Assembly (NCBI GenBank): GCA_023428515.1 | Contig: JAEYXI010000005.1 | Span: 1-31,459 of the forward strand | Direction: 5' to 3' | DNA: 31,459 nucleotides | Source of the DNA: Pseudomonadota bacterium | GTDB lineage: Bacteria; Pseudomonadota; Alphaproteobacteria; Rhizobiales; Rhizobiaceae | Shown: one piece after another, positions 14,733 through 23,059 of the stretch | How the letters are laid out: each line of letters starts with the position of its first letter | Position numbering within the stretch: position 1 is the first letter of the stretch | Translations under genes and position numbers: made by a program | The notes under the pieces: generated by a model | What the model saw: the letters and a program-made list of their open reading frames with translations, nothing else | Databases searched by the model: none | What the model was told of the DNA's origin: nothing

Positions 14733-16457
14733 GTGAGCCAGGCGCAATCCGCGGGCGGCGAAAGCGACGTTTCGGCCGCCGATTGCCGCGACCAACTCGC
14801 CCGTATTCTTGGCAGCGCGGATTTCGACGCGACTGACCGGGAGCACCGCTTTCTAAGCCACGTCGTCGACGAGACGCTGTCGGGACGCGGCGACCGGATC
14901 AAGGCCTATTCCATTGCCGTTGAGGTGTTCGGCCGGGATGCATCATTCGATCCGCAGTCGGATCCGATCGTCCGCATCGAGGCCGGCCATCTGCGGCGAG
15001 CGCTCGAGCGCTACTACCTGACCGCCGGGGTAGCCGATCCGATACTCATCACGATCCCCAAGGGCGGCTATGTTCCCGTGTTCTTGCGCCGCCCGCAACA
15101 AACGCCGCCCGCCGAGCCAGCGGCGCCGGTGGTGGTGGCGACGCCGGCCGACGCGACGCCAAGCCGTGACGGCAGGCGCCGGTCCCTCGCGATCACGGTT
15201 TTGTTGCTCGCGGTGCTGGCCGCGGGATCGTTCGCATGGTGGTGGAGTTTGTCCGGAACGGCTTCCCGGGGGCCGGAAAGGCCCCGCCTGCTGGTGCAAC
15301 CCTTCGACGATTTGACGGGCACCCAGGCCTCGGCGGCGATTGCAAGGGGGTTGTCGCAGGAGGTGGTCGGGCAGTTGTCCAAGTTCAAGGACATCGTGGT
15401 CGTGGAATCCGTCGATACGCGGCCCGATGGCTCTTCCCCTTTGCCGCGTTTCACGCTCGCCGGCAGTGTAAATCTATCGCCGGATTCCTTCCGGCTTCGG
15501 GTCAGGTTCTTGAACCGCGCCGATGGCTCGGTCCTGTGGGCCAACAGTTATGACGGCGGAATGAAAGTCGGTGAACTCGTTCGGGCGCAATCCGATATCG
15601 CCCGCAACGTTGCGACTACACTCGCACAGGCCTACGGGGTGATCTCGAAGGCGGATGCCTCCAGGCGCATGGATACGCCCCCGGATGATTGGGCGGCCTA
15701 CTCCTGCACCCTATCGTTCTATGCCTATAGGGCGGAGGCAGATCTCAACCGACTGCCGGGTGTGCGCGATTGCCTCGAGAAGGCAGTCGCTCGCTTCCCG
15801 AACTATGCTACCGCATGGGGACTCCTGTCGCAGGCCTATATCGACGGGATGCGGTTCAGCTATCCGTTTGATGCCAGTAGCTCGTCACAGACGATCGACC
15901 AGGCCCTCGTCGCCGCCAAGAGGGCCGTAGAGCTTGATCCGTATAATGTTCGTGGACTGCAGGCGGAGATGTTCGCGCTCTATTTCGCCAAAGATGTCGA
16001 TGCGGCTCTGGCTGTGGGCAAGCGTGCCATGGCCATCAATCCGAACGACACCGAACTCATGGGCGAATATGGTTATCGGCTGGCGCAAGCAGGCAACTGG
16101 TCCGAGGGATGTACGCTGGTCGCCGAAGCCCGGGATCGTAACCCCGGTCTGGTCGCATACTACGAAACGGCGCTGGCTCTCTGCGCCTATTTTACCGGCG
16201 ACTATGAGCAGGCTGCGACTTTGATCAAGCGCGCGGGCGCCGTGCATAACCCAAACTATCATGCCATCGCAGCGGCGATTTTCGCCGAAAGCGGCCAAGC
16301 TGCGGATGCCGGGCGTGAACGGGAATGGCTGGAAACCAATGTTCCAGCCCTCATAAAGAATGCCAGACAAGAAGTTGCATTGCGCTTCATGCGCCAGGAG
16401 GACGTTGAATTCTTCCTGGGATCGCTGAAGAAGGCCGGCCTGGACATCAAAGATTGA
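14733..16457 (+). CDS. Membrane-anchored regulator-like protein with TolB/FlgO-like and TPR domains
   Basis: 574 residues in three parts. Residues about 15-115 (RFLSHVVDETLSGRGDRIKA, then AYSIAVEVFGRD, DPIVRIEAGHLRRALERYY, IPKGGYVPVF) are the N-terminal domain common in rhizobial proteins labelled adenylate-cyclase-like or winged-helix/TPR regulators. A single transmembrane helix follows at about 151-172. Then comes an exported domain resembling the TolB N-terminal/FlgO fold (LLVQPFDDLTG, LAGSVNLSPDSFRLRVRFL, about 183-300), and finally TPR-like helical repeats to the end. No cyclase catalytic domain is present. A long upstream open frame exists, but GTG at 14733 has AGGGG upstream and matches the domain start. 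The layout implies a periplasmic sensor connected to a cytoplasmic domain that may bind DNA, as in CadC/ToxR; this is inference. Confidence 0.78.
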   Translation: MSQAQSAGGESDVSAADCRDQLARILGSADFDATDREHRFLSHVVDETLSGRGDRIKAYSIAVEVFGRDASFDPQSDPIVRIEAGHLRRALERYYLTAGVADPILITIPKGGYVPVFLRRPQQTPPAEPAAPVVVATPADATPSRDGRRRSLAITVLLLAVLAAGSFAWWWSLSGTASRGPERPRLLVQPFDDLTGTQASAAIARGLSQEVVGQLSKFKDIVVVESVDTRPDGSSPLPRFTLAGSVNLSPDSFRLRVRFLNRADGSVLWANSYDGGMKVGELVRAQSDIARNVATTLAQAYGVISKADASRRMDTPPDDWAAYSCTLSFYAYRAEADLNRLPGVRDCLEKAVARFPNYATAWGLLSQAYIDGMRFSYPFDASSSSQTIDQALVAAKRAVELDPYNVRGLQAEMFALYFAKDVDAALAVGKRAMAINPNDTELMGEYGYRLAQAGNWSEGCTLVAEARDRNPGLVAYYETALALCAYFTGDYEQAATLIKRAGAVHNPNYHAIAAAIFAESGQAADAGREREWLETNVPALIKNARQEVALRFMRQEDVEFFLGSLKKAGLDIKD

Positions 16458-16592
16458 CGTAAACAACAGGCCCTTGCCGTCTGAATACTGCCCGTCGCCG
16501 CGTAGGCTACAGTTAATTACGTTCCGTACCGTCACTCGATCCGCCACACATCCCGCAGGCAACAACGCCGCTGGATCATGGAGGATCGCAGG

Positions 16593-18035
16593 ATGAAGAT
16601 CTCACGTCGCACCGTTTCCCTTGGAGGCGCCGGCCTGCTGGCCGCGACCTCGCTCGGCTCGACCTCGGCGCTGGCCGAAGGTCTGATCACCGACCTGATG
16701 GAAGGATCCGACGAATTCGGGACCGCGCTGGAAGCCTATATTTACGGCTATCCGCTGGTGACGATGGAAATGACCCGCCGCGTCATCACCAACGTCGCCG
16801 AGCCCAAGGGAACGAAGGCCCCGATGGGCCAGCTCATCAAGCTGCGCGAATATCCGAACGCGTCGTTTCGCGACGTGACCGCGCCCAACGCCGATACGCT
16901 CTATACGACCGCCTTCCTCGACGTGGGCGACGAGCCCTGGGTTGTCAGCCTGCCGGATATGAACGATCGCTATGCGCTGTTCCCGATGCTGGACGGCTGG
17001 ACGACGGTTTTCGACGTTCCCGGAAAGCGCACGACCGGAACCGAGGCGCAGACATACGCCATCACCGGTCCCGGCTGGGAAGGCACGCTGCCGGAGGGCG
17101 TGAAGCAGTACAAGTCGCCGACCAGCATCGTCTGGCTGCTTGGCCGCATCTACTGCACCGGCACGCCCGAGGATTATGCCGAGGTCCACAAGCTTCAGGA
17201 CGAAGTGAAGCTCTATCCGCTGAGCGCCTGGGGCAAGGAGTGGACGCCTCCGGCGGGCAAAGTCGACTCGTCGATCGACATGAAGACGGCGGTGCGCGAC
17301 CAGGTCAACAGCATGGACGCGGTCGAGTATTTCGCCCTGCTCGCCGAACTGCTGAAGCGCAATCCTCCCTACGAAGCCGACGCGCCCATGCTGGAGAAGC
17401 TGGCCGAGATCGGCATCGTTCCGGGGCAGGATTTCGACAAGTCGAAGTTCGATCCGGCCTTCGCCAAGCGCCTGCCGCAGATCGGCTTTGCCAAGATCAT
17501 GCTGCACTTCAAGTTCAGCGACGGCGACATCAAGGACATAGACGGTTGGGGCTTCACCACCAAGACCGGCATCTATGGCACCAACTATGTTCAGCGGGCG
17601 CTCATCACGGCCATCGGGCTTGGCGCCAACCGCCCCCAAGACGCGATCTATCCGACCTCGAAGAAGTCAGCCAGCGGGCTCATCAGGCGGGCCTACAACG
17701 GTTCGGAAAAATACGTCCTGACCTTCAAGAAGGGGCTGACGCCGCCTGTCTCCGGCTTCTGGTCGCTGACCATGTATGACGAGAACTACTTCTTCGTCGA
17801 CAATCCGCTGAACCGCTATTCGATCAGCGCGCGCCAGCCTCTGAAGGCCAACGAAGACGGCTCGATCGACCTGCTGATCCAGCATGAATCTCCCGGTGCC
17901 GACAAGGAATCCAACTGGCTTCCGGCGCCGAAGGACAAGTTCATCCTGATGATGCGGCTCTATTGGCCGAACGAGAGCAATCCTTCGATCATCGACGGCT
18001 CGTGGACGATCCCGCCGGTGAAGAAGGTCGGTTGA
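16593..18035 (+). CDS. Tat-exported DUF1254/DUF1214 family protein
   Basis: 480 residues. The N-terminus MKISRRTVSLGGAGLLA is a twin-arginine signal (R5-R6) with cleavage near TSALA, so the protein is exported folded. The mature protein has the DUF1254 part (YIYGYPLVTMEMTRRV, then SFRDVTAPNADTLYTTAFLD, about residues 47-120) and the DUF1214 part (LTPPVSGFWSLTMYDENYFF, about 385-405, with the terminal LIQHESPG and NWLPAPKD segments). This domain pair is widespread in proteobacteria with no established reaction. I prefer the ATG at 16593 over that at 16578: GGAGG sits 8 nt before it, and it starts right at the Tat signal. A strong hairpin follows the stop. Confidence 0.88.
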   Translation: MKISRRTVSLGGAGLLAATSLGSTSALAEGLITDLMEGSDEFGTALEAYIYGYPLVTMEMTRRVITNVAEPKGTKAPMGQLIKLREYPNASFRDVTAPNADTLYTTAFLDVGDEPWVVSLPDMNDRYALFPMLDGWTTVFDVPGKRTTGTEAQTYAITGPGWEGTLPEGVKQYKSPTSIVWLLGRIYCTGTPEDYAEVHKLQDEVKLYPLSAWGKEWTPPAGKVDSSIDMKTAVRDQVNSMDAVEYFALLAELLKRNPPYEADAPMLEKLAEIGIVPGQDFDKSKFDPAFAKRLPQIGFAKIMLHFKFSDGDIKDIDGWGFTTKTGIYGTNYVQRALITAIGLGANRPQDAIYPTSKKSASGLIRRAYNGSEKYVLTFKKGLTPPVSGFWSLTMYDENYFFVDNPLNRYSISARQPLKANEDGSIDLLIQHESPGADKESNWLPAPKDKFILMMRLYWPNESNPSIIDGSWTIPPVKKVG

Positions 18036-18046
18036 TCATCTCCCCT

Positions 18047-18079
18047 GCTGCCAGGACGGCATTTGATCGTCCTGGCGGC
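18047..18079 (+). terminator. Stem-loop terminator after the DUF1254 gene
   Basis: GCTGCCAGGACG (18047-18058) pairs with CGTCCTGGCGGC (18068-18079) over 12 positions, one of them a T-G wobble, around a 9-nt loop. It starts 11 nt after the stop codon. No T-run follows, so termination may need Rho or other factors. Confidence 0.6.
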
Positions 18080-18166
18080 ATCAAGGGCGGGGGCGCTAAC
18101 TTGCGGCCCAGTCCAACACGAACCGGATCACTGTCAAAAGCGACATGTTCGCAGAAAGAGGATGCC

Positions 18167-18817
18167 ATGAAATTCAAATCGACCTTGTTCCTGATGATGG
18201 CGCTCGCCGGAGCCGGTTTATCCGCAGGCCCCAGCTTCGCCCAGGACGCCATCTCCTCGCCGGCCGGCAAGCAGATCGGCGTCGCCAAGACGCAGATGGA
18301 GCCGTCGCTGATCGTGCTCAACTCAAGCGGCGCCAAGCTCGCGGACGGGCAACTCGTCCTTTCCGGCGTCACGGCGAACTCGATCGTCTTCGCCGATCGT
18401 CCGGTCCGGGCTGCCGGCCACGTGCTGACCGCGCATCTGCTGGAAGAATGGGCGACCGGTTCGGACAGCTTCGCCAAGGATCCGCCGAACGCCACGGTTT
18501 CGGTCCTCAACAAGGATGGAGGCTCGGTGGCCGATGCGGTGGTGACCCTGCGATCCCCCAAGCTGGAAGGCGATACGCTGACCTTTGCCGTCGACGTCCT
18601 GGAGGGGAACCTGGACGGCGCGGACGGCCCGGCCTCGACCTTCATCGACATCATCGGCATGCCGCTGACGCCGCTCTCCTTTGCCGGCGCAGCCCGGCGG
18701 ACGGCCTATCGCGGCGCCTGGTATGCCGGAGCTGCCGCTGGTGCCGCTGCAGCCGCGGCACCCTACTATTACGGTCGCCCGCCGTGCGGCTACTATCCGG
18801 CTCCGCCCTGCTATTGA
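18167..18817 (+). CDS. Exported protein with Tyr/Pro/Cys-rich tail, unknown function
   Basis: 216 residues. A Sec signal peptide (MKFKSTLFLMMALAGAGLSAG, cleavage near SFAQ) is followed by a beta-rich domain of about 140 residues (LIVLNSSGAKLADGQLVLSG, then ANSIVFADRPVRAAGH, VSVLNKDGGSVADAVVTLR). The end changes character: an alanine/glycine stretch (AGAAAGAAAAAAP) and then YYYGRPPCGYYPAPPCY with two cysteines. Such tails are seen in envelope proteins of this bacterial group, but no function is known. The ribosome site AGAGGA lies just before the ATG at 18167. It follows the DUF1254 gene but is separated from it by a terminator-like hairpin, so it probably has its own promoter. Confidence 0.75.
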   Translation: MKFKSTLFLMMALAGAGLSAGPSFAQDAISSPAGKQIGVAKTQMEPSLIVLNSSGAKLADGQLVLSGVTANSIVFADRPVRAAGHVLTAHLLEEWATGSDSFAKDPPNATVSVLNKDGGSVADAVVTLRSPKLEGDTLTFAVDVLEGNLDGADGPASTFIDIIGMPLTPLSFAGAARRTAYRGAWYAGAAAGAAAAAAPYYYGRPPCGYYPAPPCY

Positions 18818-18895
18818 TTGGATACGCCAAGGGGCTTCCCGTGAAGATCATCGTCAAAGTCTGCTTCTTCCGGGCGGCTCTTTCCTAGGCATCGA

Positions 18896-18925
18896 CCTGG
18901 CGGTGGTCTCATTTCCGCCGCCAGG
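18896..18925. other. Strong stem-loop between the exported-protein and lipoprotein genes
   Basis: CCTGGCGGTGG (18896-18906) and CCGCCGCCAGG (18915-18925) form an 11-bp stem with one T-G wobble and the 8-nt loop tctcattt. It lies in a 184-bp gap, about 80 nt after the previous stop and 77 nt before the lipoprotein start. No T-run on either strand. It may be the terminator of the upstream gene or part of the lipoprotein leader. Confidence 0.5.
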
Positions 18926-19001
18926 AAACGCAGCGACAGCGCGATCGGGGTCGACGACCTCGTCGGCATGCGAAAGTAAGCACACTTGCGGGAGGACTAT
19001 G

Positions 19002-19331
19002 ATGCAGCCCCATAGGATGAAATTTGCCCTGACGCTTCTGTCCCTGGTCCTCGCCGGATGCAGCACAGCGGGAAGCGGCGGCTCCGGCGCAAGCGCGTCG
19101 GCGGCCCCGGCAGCCGGCGCAGTGGTCGCCCAGAGCGACATGCCTGGCGTCTGCCAGAATGCGGCTGCGGCGAAATATAACGTGCCGCTCGAAAACGTCA
19201 GCACTGAAAGCCCGGTGACGCGAAGCTTCGGTCTTCTTATTCAAGGCTCGGTGGATGGAGATACGAACACGTTCGGCTTCGATTGTCGCTTCAGTGCGGC
19301 GGGCGCGTTCCTCGGCCTGATCACCCAATAG
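19002..19331 (+). CDS. Small lipoprotein, unknown function
   Basis: 109 residues. KFALTLLSLVLAGC is a lipoprotein signal with lipobox LAGC; it is followed by a flexible Gly/Ser/Ala linker (STAGSGGSGASASAAPAAG). The folded part (about residues 45-109) includes CQNAAAAKYNVPLENVSTE and TRSFGLLIQGSVDGDTNTFG, ending in DCRFSAAGAFLG. The two cysteines could be bridged. The Asn/Val/Ser-rich strand pattern resembles small YXWGXW-free rhizobial lipoproteins, but no named family is recognised. GGAGG is 6 nt before the ATG at 19002; ATG at 18999 is also possible. It ends only 6 nt from the stop of the opposing ABC gene. Confidence 0.72.
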   Translation: MQPHRMKFALTLLSLVLAGCSTAGSGGSGASASAAPAAGAVVAQSDMPGVCQNAAAAKYNVPLENVSTESPVTRSFGLLIQGSVDGDTNTFGFDCRFSAAGAFLGLITQ

Positions 19332-19337
19332 ACCCGG

Positions 19338-20945
19338 TCACTCGGAGAATCTCTTGTCGTCCACGGCTGCGGCCATCAGGGCGCGCGTGTAGCTGTCCGC
19401 AGGCGTGTCGAAGATTGTCTCCGTCGGCCCCTCCTCGACGATTTTCCCCGCCTTCATGACGATGATGTAATCGGCCATGGCGCGCACCACCGCGAGGTCG
19501 TGGCTGATGAAGAGGTAGGACAGCCCGTGCGTGGCCTGCAGGTCGCGCAGCAGCGCGATTATCTGTTTCTGCACCGACCGGTCCAACGCCGAGGTCGGCT
19601 CGTCGAGCACGACGACGCTAGGCTTCAGGACGATCGCACGTGCTATCGCGATACGCTGCCGCTGCCCTCCGGAGAATTCGTGCGGATAGCGGTTCCGCAT
19701 CGCCGGATCGAGCTGGACCTCGCGCAGCACTTCGACGGCCCGCCTGTCGCGGTCGCGTGCCGACAGCGACGGTTCGTGTACCAAGAGCCCTTCACTGACG
19801 ATCTGCCCGACCGTCATGCGCGGCGACAGTGACCCGAACGGATCCTGGAAGACCAGTTGGAGGCGCTTGCGCAGCGGCCGCATCTCCTTGCGGTCGAATT
19901 CCGAGATGTCCCGGTCGGCAAACCGGATGCTGCCTTCGCTCGGCATCAGGCGGAGAAGCGCGCGCCCCAGCGTCGATTTGCCCGAACCCGACTCGCCGAC
20001 GATGCCGATCGTCTGCCCGCGCTTCAGCGCCAGCGATACGCCGGCGACCGCGTGGATGCTCAGCTTGCCGGTGCGCAGACCGCCGCCGATGTCGAACGTG
20101 ACCGCGACGTCACGGCCTTCGAGCAATATCGGCGCTGAAGGTTCGGGCAGGGTCTTGCGGCCAGTCGGCTCCGCGGCAAGCAGCATTTGCGTGTAGGCCT
20201 GCTTCGGCGCCTCGAAAATCTGCTTCGTCCCTCCCTCTTCGACGACGCTGCCCTCCCGCATCACGTAGACGCGGTCCGCCAGGCGCCGGACGATGCCGAG
20301 GTCGTGGGTGATGAAGACGATCGCCATGCCGAGCTTCGCCTGCAGCTCGGCGAGCAGCTTGAGGATCTGCGCCTGGATGGTGACGTCGAGCGCGGTCGTC
20401 GGCTCGTCCGCGATCAGGATGTCGGGATCGTTGGCGAGCGCCATCGCGCTCATCACGCGTTGGCGCTGTCCGCCGGACAATTCGTAGGGGTAGGAGCCGA
20501 GGCGGCGCTCAGGCTCGGGGATATGGACGAGCTTGAGCAGCCGAAGCGCTTCGGCCTGCGCTTCGTCACGAGACAGGCCGCGATGCCGCCTTATCGGCTC
20601 GATCAACTGGTTGCCGATCGAATAGAGAGGATCGAGCGAGGTCATCGGCTCCTGGAAGATCATGGTGATCTTCCGGCCGCGCACTTTGTTGATTCCGGAC
20701 TTGTCGAGTTCGAGCAGGTTCTGGCCGCGATAGTCGACGTGCCCGGTCGCCCGGCCGTTCGAGGCGAGAAGCTGCATCGCAGCCATCATGGTCTGGCTTT
20801 TGCCGGAACCGGATTCGCCGACGATCGCGACGGTTTCTCCGGCATTGACGTCCAGATCGATGCCGCGCACCGCTTCCACGGCGCCGTCCAGCGTCTTGAA
20901 CGAGACCTTCAGGTCGCGGATGGCGAGGATCGGCTTGCTTTCCAT
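19338..20945 (-). CDS. Fused dual ATPase of a peptide ABC importer (OppD-OppF fusion)
   Basis: 535 residues made of two complete ABC ATPases. First half: Walker A GESGSGKS (43-50), signature LSGGQRQRV, Walker [13 protein letters not shown], and a switch histidine in [14 protein letters not shown]. Second half: Walker A GESGSGKS (about 317-324), signature FSGGQRQRI, Walker [13 protein letters not shown] and [13 protein letters not shown]. Each half ends with the short C-terminal extension found in OppD/DppD-type proteins (for example [16 protein letters not shown]). It energises the OppBC permease. The start is the ATG one base after the permease stop; the upstream open frame is noncoding overlap. 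As last gene of oppABC-DF it replaces the separate oppD and oppF of E. coli, similar to YejF. Confidence 0.93.
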   Translation of the reverse strand: MESKPILAIRDLKVSFKTLDGAVEAVRGIDLDVNAGETVAIVGESGSGKSQTMMAAMQLLASNGRATGHVDYRGQNLLELDKSGINKVRGRKITMIFQEPMTSLDPLYSIGNQLIEPIRRHRGLSRDEAQAEALRLLKLVHIPEPERRLGSYPYELSGGQRQRVMSAMALANDPDILIADEPTTALDVTIQAQILKLLAELQAKLGMAIVFITHDLGIVRRLADRVYVMREGSVVEEGGTKQIFEAPKQAYTQMLLAAEPTGRKTLPEPSAPILLEGRDVAVTFDIGGGLRTGKLSIHAVAGVSLALKRGQTIGIVGESGSGKSTLGRALLRLMPSEGSIRFADRDISEFDRKEMRPLRKRLQLVFQDPFGSLSPRMTVGQIVSEGLLVHEPSLSARDRDRRAVEVLREVQLDPAMRNRYPHEFSGGQRQRIAIARAIVLKPSVVVLDEPTSALDRSVQKQIIALLRDLQATHGLSYLFISHDLAVVRAMADYIIVMKAGKIVEEGPTETIFDTPADSYTRALMAAAVDDKRFSE

Positions 20946-20946
20946 C

Positions 20947-22080
20947 TCAGCGATCCCTCGGGTCGAGCGCGTCGCGCAGGCCGTCGCCGACGAAGTTGAG
21001 CGCAAACAAGGTCGAGACCAGGAACACCGCCGGGAAGAGCAGCAGCCAGTTAGCGCTGCCGATGTTCTTGGCGCCCGCCGCGATCAGCACGCCCCAGCTG
21101 GTCATCGGCTCCTGCACGCCGAGGCCGAGGAAGGACAGGAAGCTCTCCAGGATGATCACATGCGGCACCAAGAGCGTCATGTAGATCACCACCGGCCCGA
21201 GGAGATTGGGCACGACATGCCGGAAAAGGATGCCCGCGCGGGAGACGCCCAGCGCCTCTGCCGCCTGGACATATTCCTGGCGGCGGATCGACAGCGCCTG
21301 CCCCCTGACGATGCGCGCCATGTCGAGCCACAAGACCGCGCCGACCGCCAGGAACATCAGGACGAAGTTTCGTCCGAAGAAGACGACCAGCATGATGACG
21401 AAGAAGATGAAGGGCAGCGAATAAAGCACGTCAACGACGCGCATCATGATCTCGTCCGTCCTGCCCCCGATAAATCCGGCGGTTGCACCGTAAACAACGC
21501 CGATGACGACTGCGGTGATGCCCGCGAGCAGGCCGATCGCCAGCGAGATGCGTCCGGCCATCAACGTCCTCGACAGCAGGTCGCGGCCGGTATTGTCGGT
21601 GCCGAAGATGAAATATTGCTGCTTGATCGAGGCGCTCATCACCGCCTCCTTCCCATCTGCCGATTTGCTCTCCAGCTTGGCGTCGTCGAACGTGTCGGAG
21701 CGGTCGAGATAGCGCGTGTTGCGCGCATCGATCTCGCGGCTCGATGTCAGCGTCACGAAGATGCGCTCGTCTTCCTGCCGCCACTCTTTGACGTCGGCGC
21801 GCATGCGCCGCACGGCGTCGCCGAGCGCCGTCTCGATCATTTCTGCCTTCGGATATGCCGATAGGCTGGGCGGCGTCCTGACATAGTCCTGGTAGATCGT
21901 CGTGTAGCTGTGCGGCACGAGCCAGGGGCCGACGATGCACGCCACGGTCATCAGCACCAGATAGAACAGGCTGAACATCGCCGCCCTGTTGGCGCGCAGC
22001 CTGGCCCATGCGTCGCCCCACAGCGAGCGCCCCGCGACCGGAGACTCGGCAAGCGTCGCCGCGGCCACCACGTCAGTCAT
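20947..22080 (-). CDS. oppC: Peptide ABC transporter permease, OppC type
   Basis: 377 residues. After a cytoplasmic N-terminus and TM1 (AAMFSLFYLVLMTVACIVGP, about 34-53) comes a long extracytoplasmic segment. The permease core starts with FGTDNTGRDLLSRTLMAGRISL, a hallmark of OppC/DppC proteins, and has five more helices. The ATPase-contact EAA loop is QAAEALGVSRAGILFRHVVPN. The segment between TM1 and the core holds about 90 residues, including charged helical sequence (RRMRADVKEWRQEDERIF). That makes the protein roughly 75 residues longer than E. coli OppC. The ATG at 22080 overlaps the oppB stop by 8 nt, giving translational coupling. The frame is open further upstream, but that part lies inside oppB. 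Confidence 0.92.
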   Translation of the reverse strand: MTDVVAAATLAESPVAGRSLWGDAWARLRANRAAMFSLFYLVLMTVACIVGPWLVPHSYTTIYQDYVRTPPSLSAYPKAEMIETALGDAVRRMRADVKEWRQEDERIFVTLTSSREIDARNTRYLDRSDTFDDAKLESKSADGKEAVMSASIKQQYFIFGTDNTGRDLLSRTLMAGRISLAIGLLAGITAVVIGVVYGATAGFIGGRTDEIMMRVVDVLYSLPFIFFVIMLVVFFGRNFVLMFLAVGAVLWLDMARIVRGQALSIRRQEYVQAAEALGVSRAGILFRHVVPNLLGPVVIYMTLLVPHVIILESFLSFLGLGVQEPMTSWGVLIAAGAKNIGSANWLLLFPAVFLVSTLFALNFVGDGLRDALDPRDR

Positions 22081-22996
22081 AGCGCACCCTGGGGTCGACC
22101 ACGGCGTAGAGGATGTCGACGATAAGGTTGAAGACGATGGTGAAGAGCGCGATGACCACGACCGTTCCCATGACCAGCGTGTAGTCGCGGTTGAGCGCTG
22201 CATCGACGAAGTAGCGGCCGACGCCGGGAACGGCAAAGATCGTCTCGACGATGATCGAGCCGGTGAGCAGGCCGGCGGCGGCCGGTCCGGCATAGGAGAT
22301 GATCGGCAGCACCGCGCCGCGCAGCGCGTGCTTGACGATGACCGACCAGTCGGAGAGGCCGAGCGCACGGGCGGTGCGGATATGGTGAGCGCGCAGTGCC
22401 TCGATCATCGAGCCGCGCATGAGGCGCGCGACGATAGCGATCTGCGGCAGCGCCAGCGTCAGCACCGGCCCGATCTTGTTGACGAAAGCGCCGTCGCCCC
22501 AACCGCCGATCGGCAACAGGTTCCAGGTCAGCCCGAAGAGAAGCTGGATCAACGGCGCGATCACGAAGGTGGGGATAGTGCTTCCCGCGGTCGCCGTGGC
22601 GATGACGGCATAGTCGGCGGCGCGGTTCTGGTTGAGCGCGGCGACGACGCCGAGCACACCGCCCACAAGCAGCGCCAGCAGCAATGCCATGGAGCCGAGC
22701 TGGACCGAGACCGGCAGGCCGTTGGCAAAGAGTTCGCCGACGGTGAAGTCGGGCAGGTTGTAGCTCGGCCCGAAATTGCCGTGCAGCAGGTTGTTCATGT
22801 AGTTGAGGTACTGCAGCCACAGCGGATCGTTGAGGCCGAACTGCGCCTCGAGATTGGCCTTGATCGCCGGCTGCAGCCCGCGCTCCTGGTTGAACGGGCC
22901 GCCGGGCGCCACGCGGATCAGGAAGAATGCGACAGTGACGATGACGAACATCGTCGGGATGGCGGTCAGAAGCCGCCGCAAGACATAAAGCAGCAT
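22073..22996 (-). CDS. oppB: Peptide ABC transporter permease, OppB type
   Basis: 307 residues, the usual OppB length (about 306). It starts with YVLRRLLTAIPTMFVIVTVAFFLIRVAPGGPF, split over TM1 and the following conserved APGGPF turn. The FGLNDPLWLQYLNYM segment is typical of the periplasmic loop. Later come TAGSTIPTFVIAPLI and the EAA loop TARALGLSDWSVIVKHALRG. With OppC it forms the transmembrane channel for oligopeptides. I chose the ATG at 22996 (MLLYVLRR) because family members start there and GGCGGG lies just upstream. A 63-nt spacer with a strong stem-loop separates it from oppA. Confidence 0.92.
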   Translation of the reverse strand: MLLYVLRRLLTAIPTMFVIVTVAFFLIRVAPGGPFNQERGLQPAIKANLEAQFGLNDPLWLQYLNYMNNLLHGNFGPSYNLPDFTVGELFANGLPVSVQLGSMALLLALLVGGVLGVVAALNQNRAADYAVIATATAGSTIPTFVIAPLIQLLFGLTWNLLPIGGWGDGAFVNKIGPVLTLALPQIAIVARLMRGSMIEALRAHHIRTARALGLSDWSVIVKHALRGAVLPIISYAGPAAAGLLTGSIIVETIFAVPGVGRYFVDAALNRDYTLVMGTVVVIALFTIVFNLIVDILYAVVDPRVRYD

Positions 22997-23016
22997 GTAA
23001 GCCCGCCTTTGCTTGC

Positions 23017-23050
23017 CGACCGCCGCTCTCAAGCCGGAGAGCGGCGGTCG
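23017..23050 (-). promoter_or_regulatory. Intercistronic stem-loop between oppA and oppB
   Basis: CGACCGCCGCTCTC (23017-23030) is exactly complementary to GAGAGCGGCGGTCG (23037-23050): 14 bp with a 6-nt loop. It begins 9 nt after the oppA stop and fills most of the 63-nt gap. No T-run follows. The known parallel is the malE-malF intercistronic hairpin, which protects the binding-protein message from 3' exonucleases and lowers downstream expression; the same role is inferred here. Confidence 0.75.
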
Positions 23051-23059
23051 CGCATCGGG

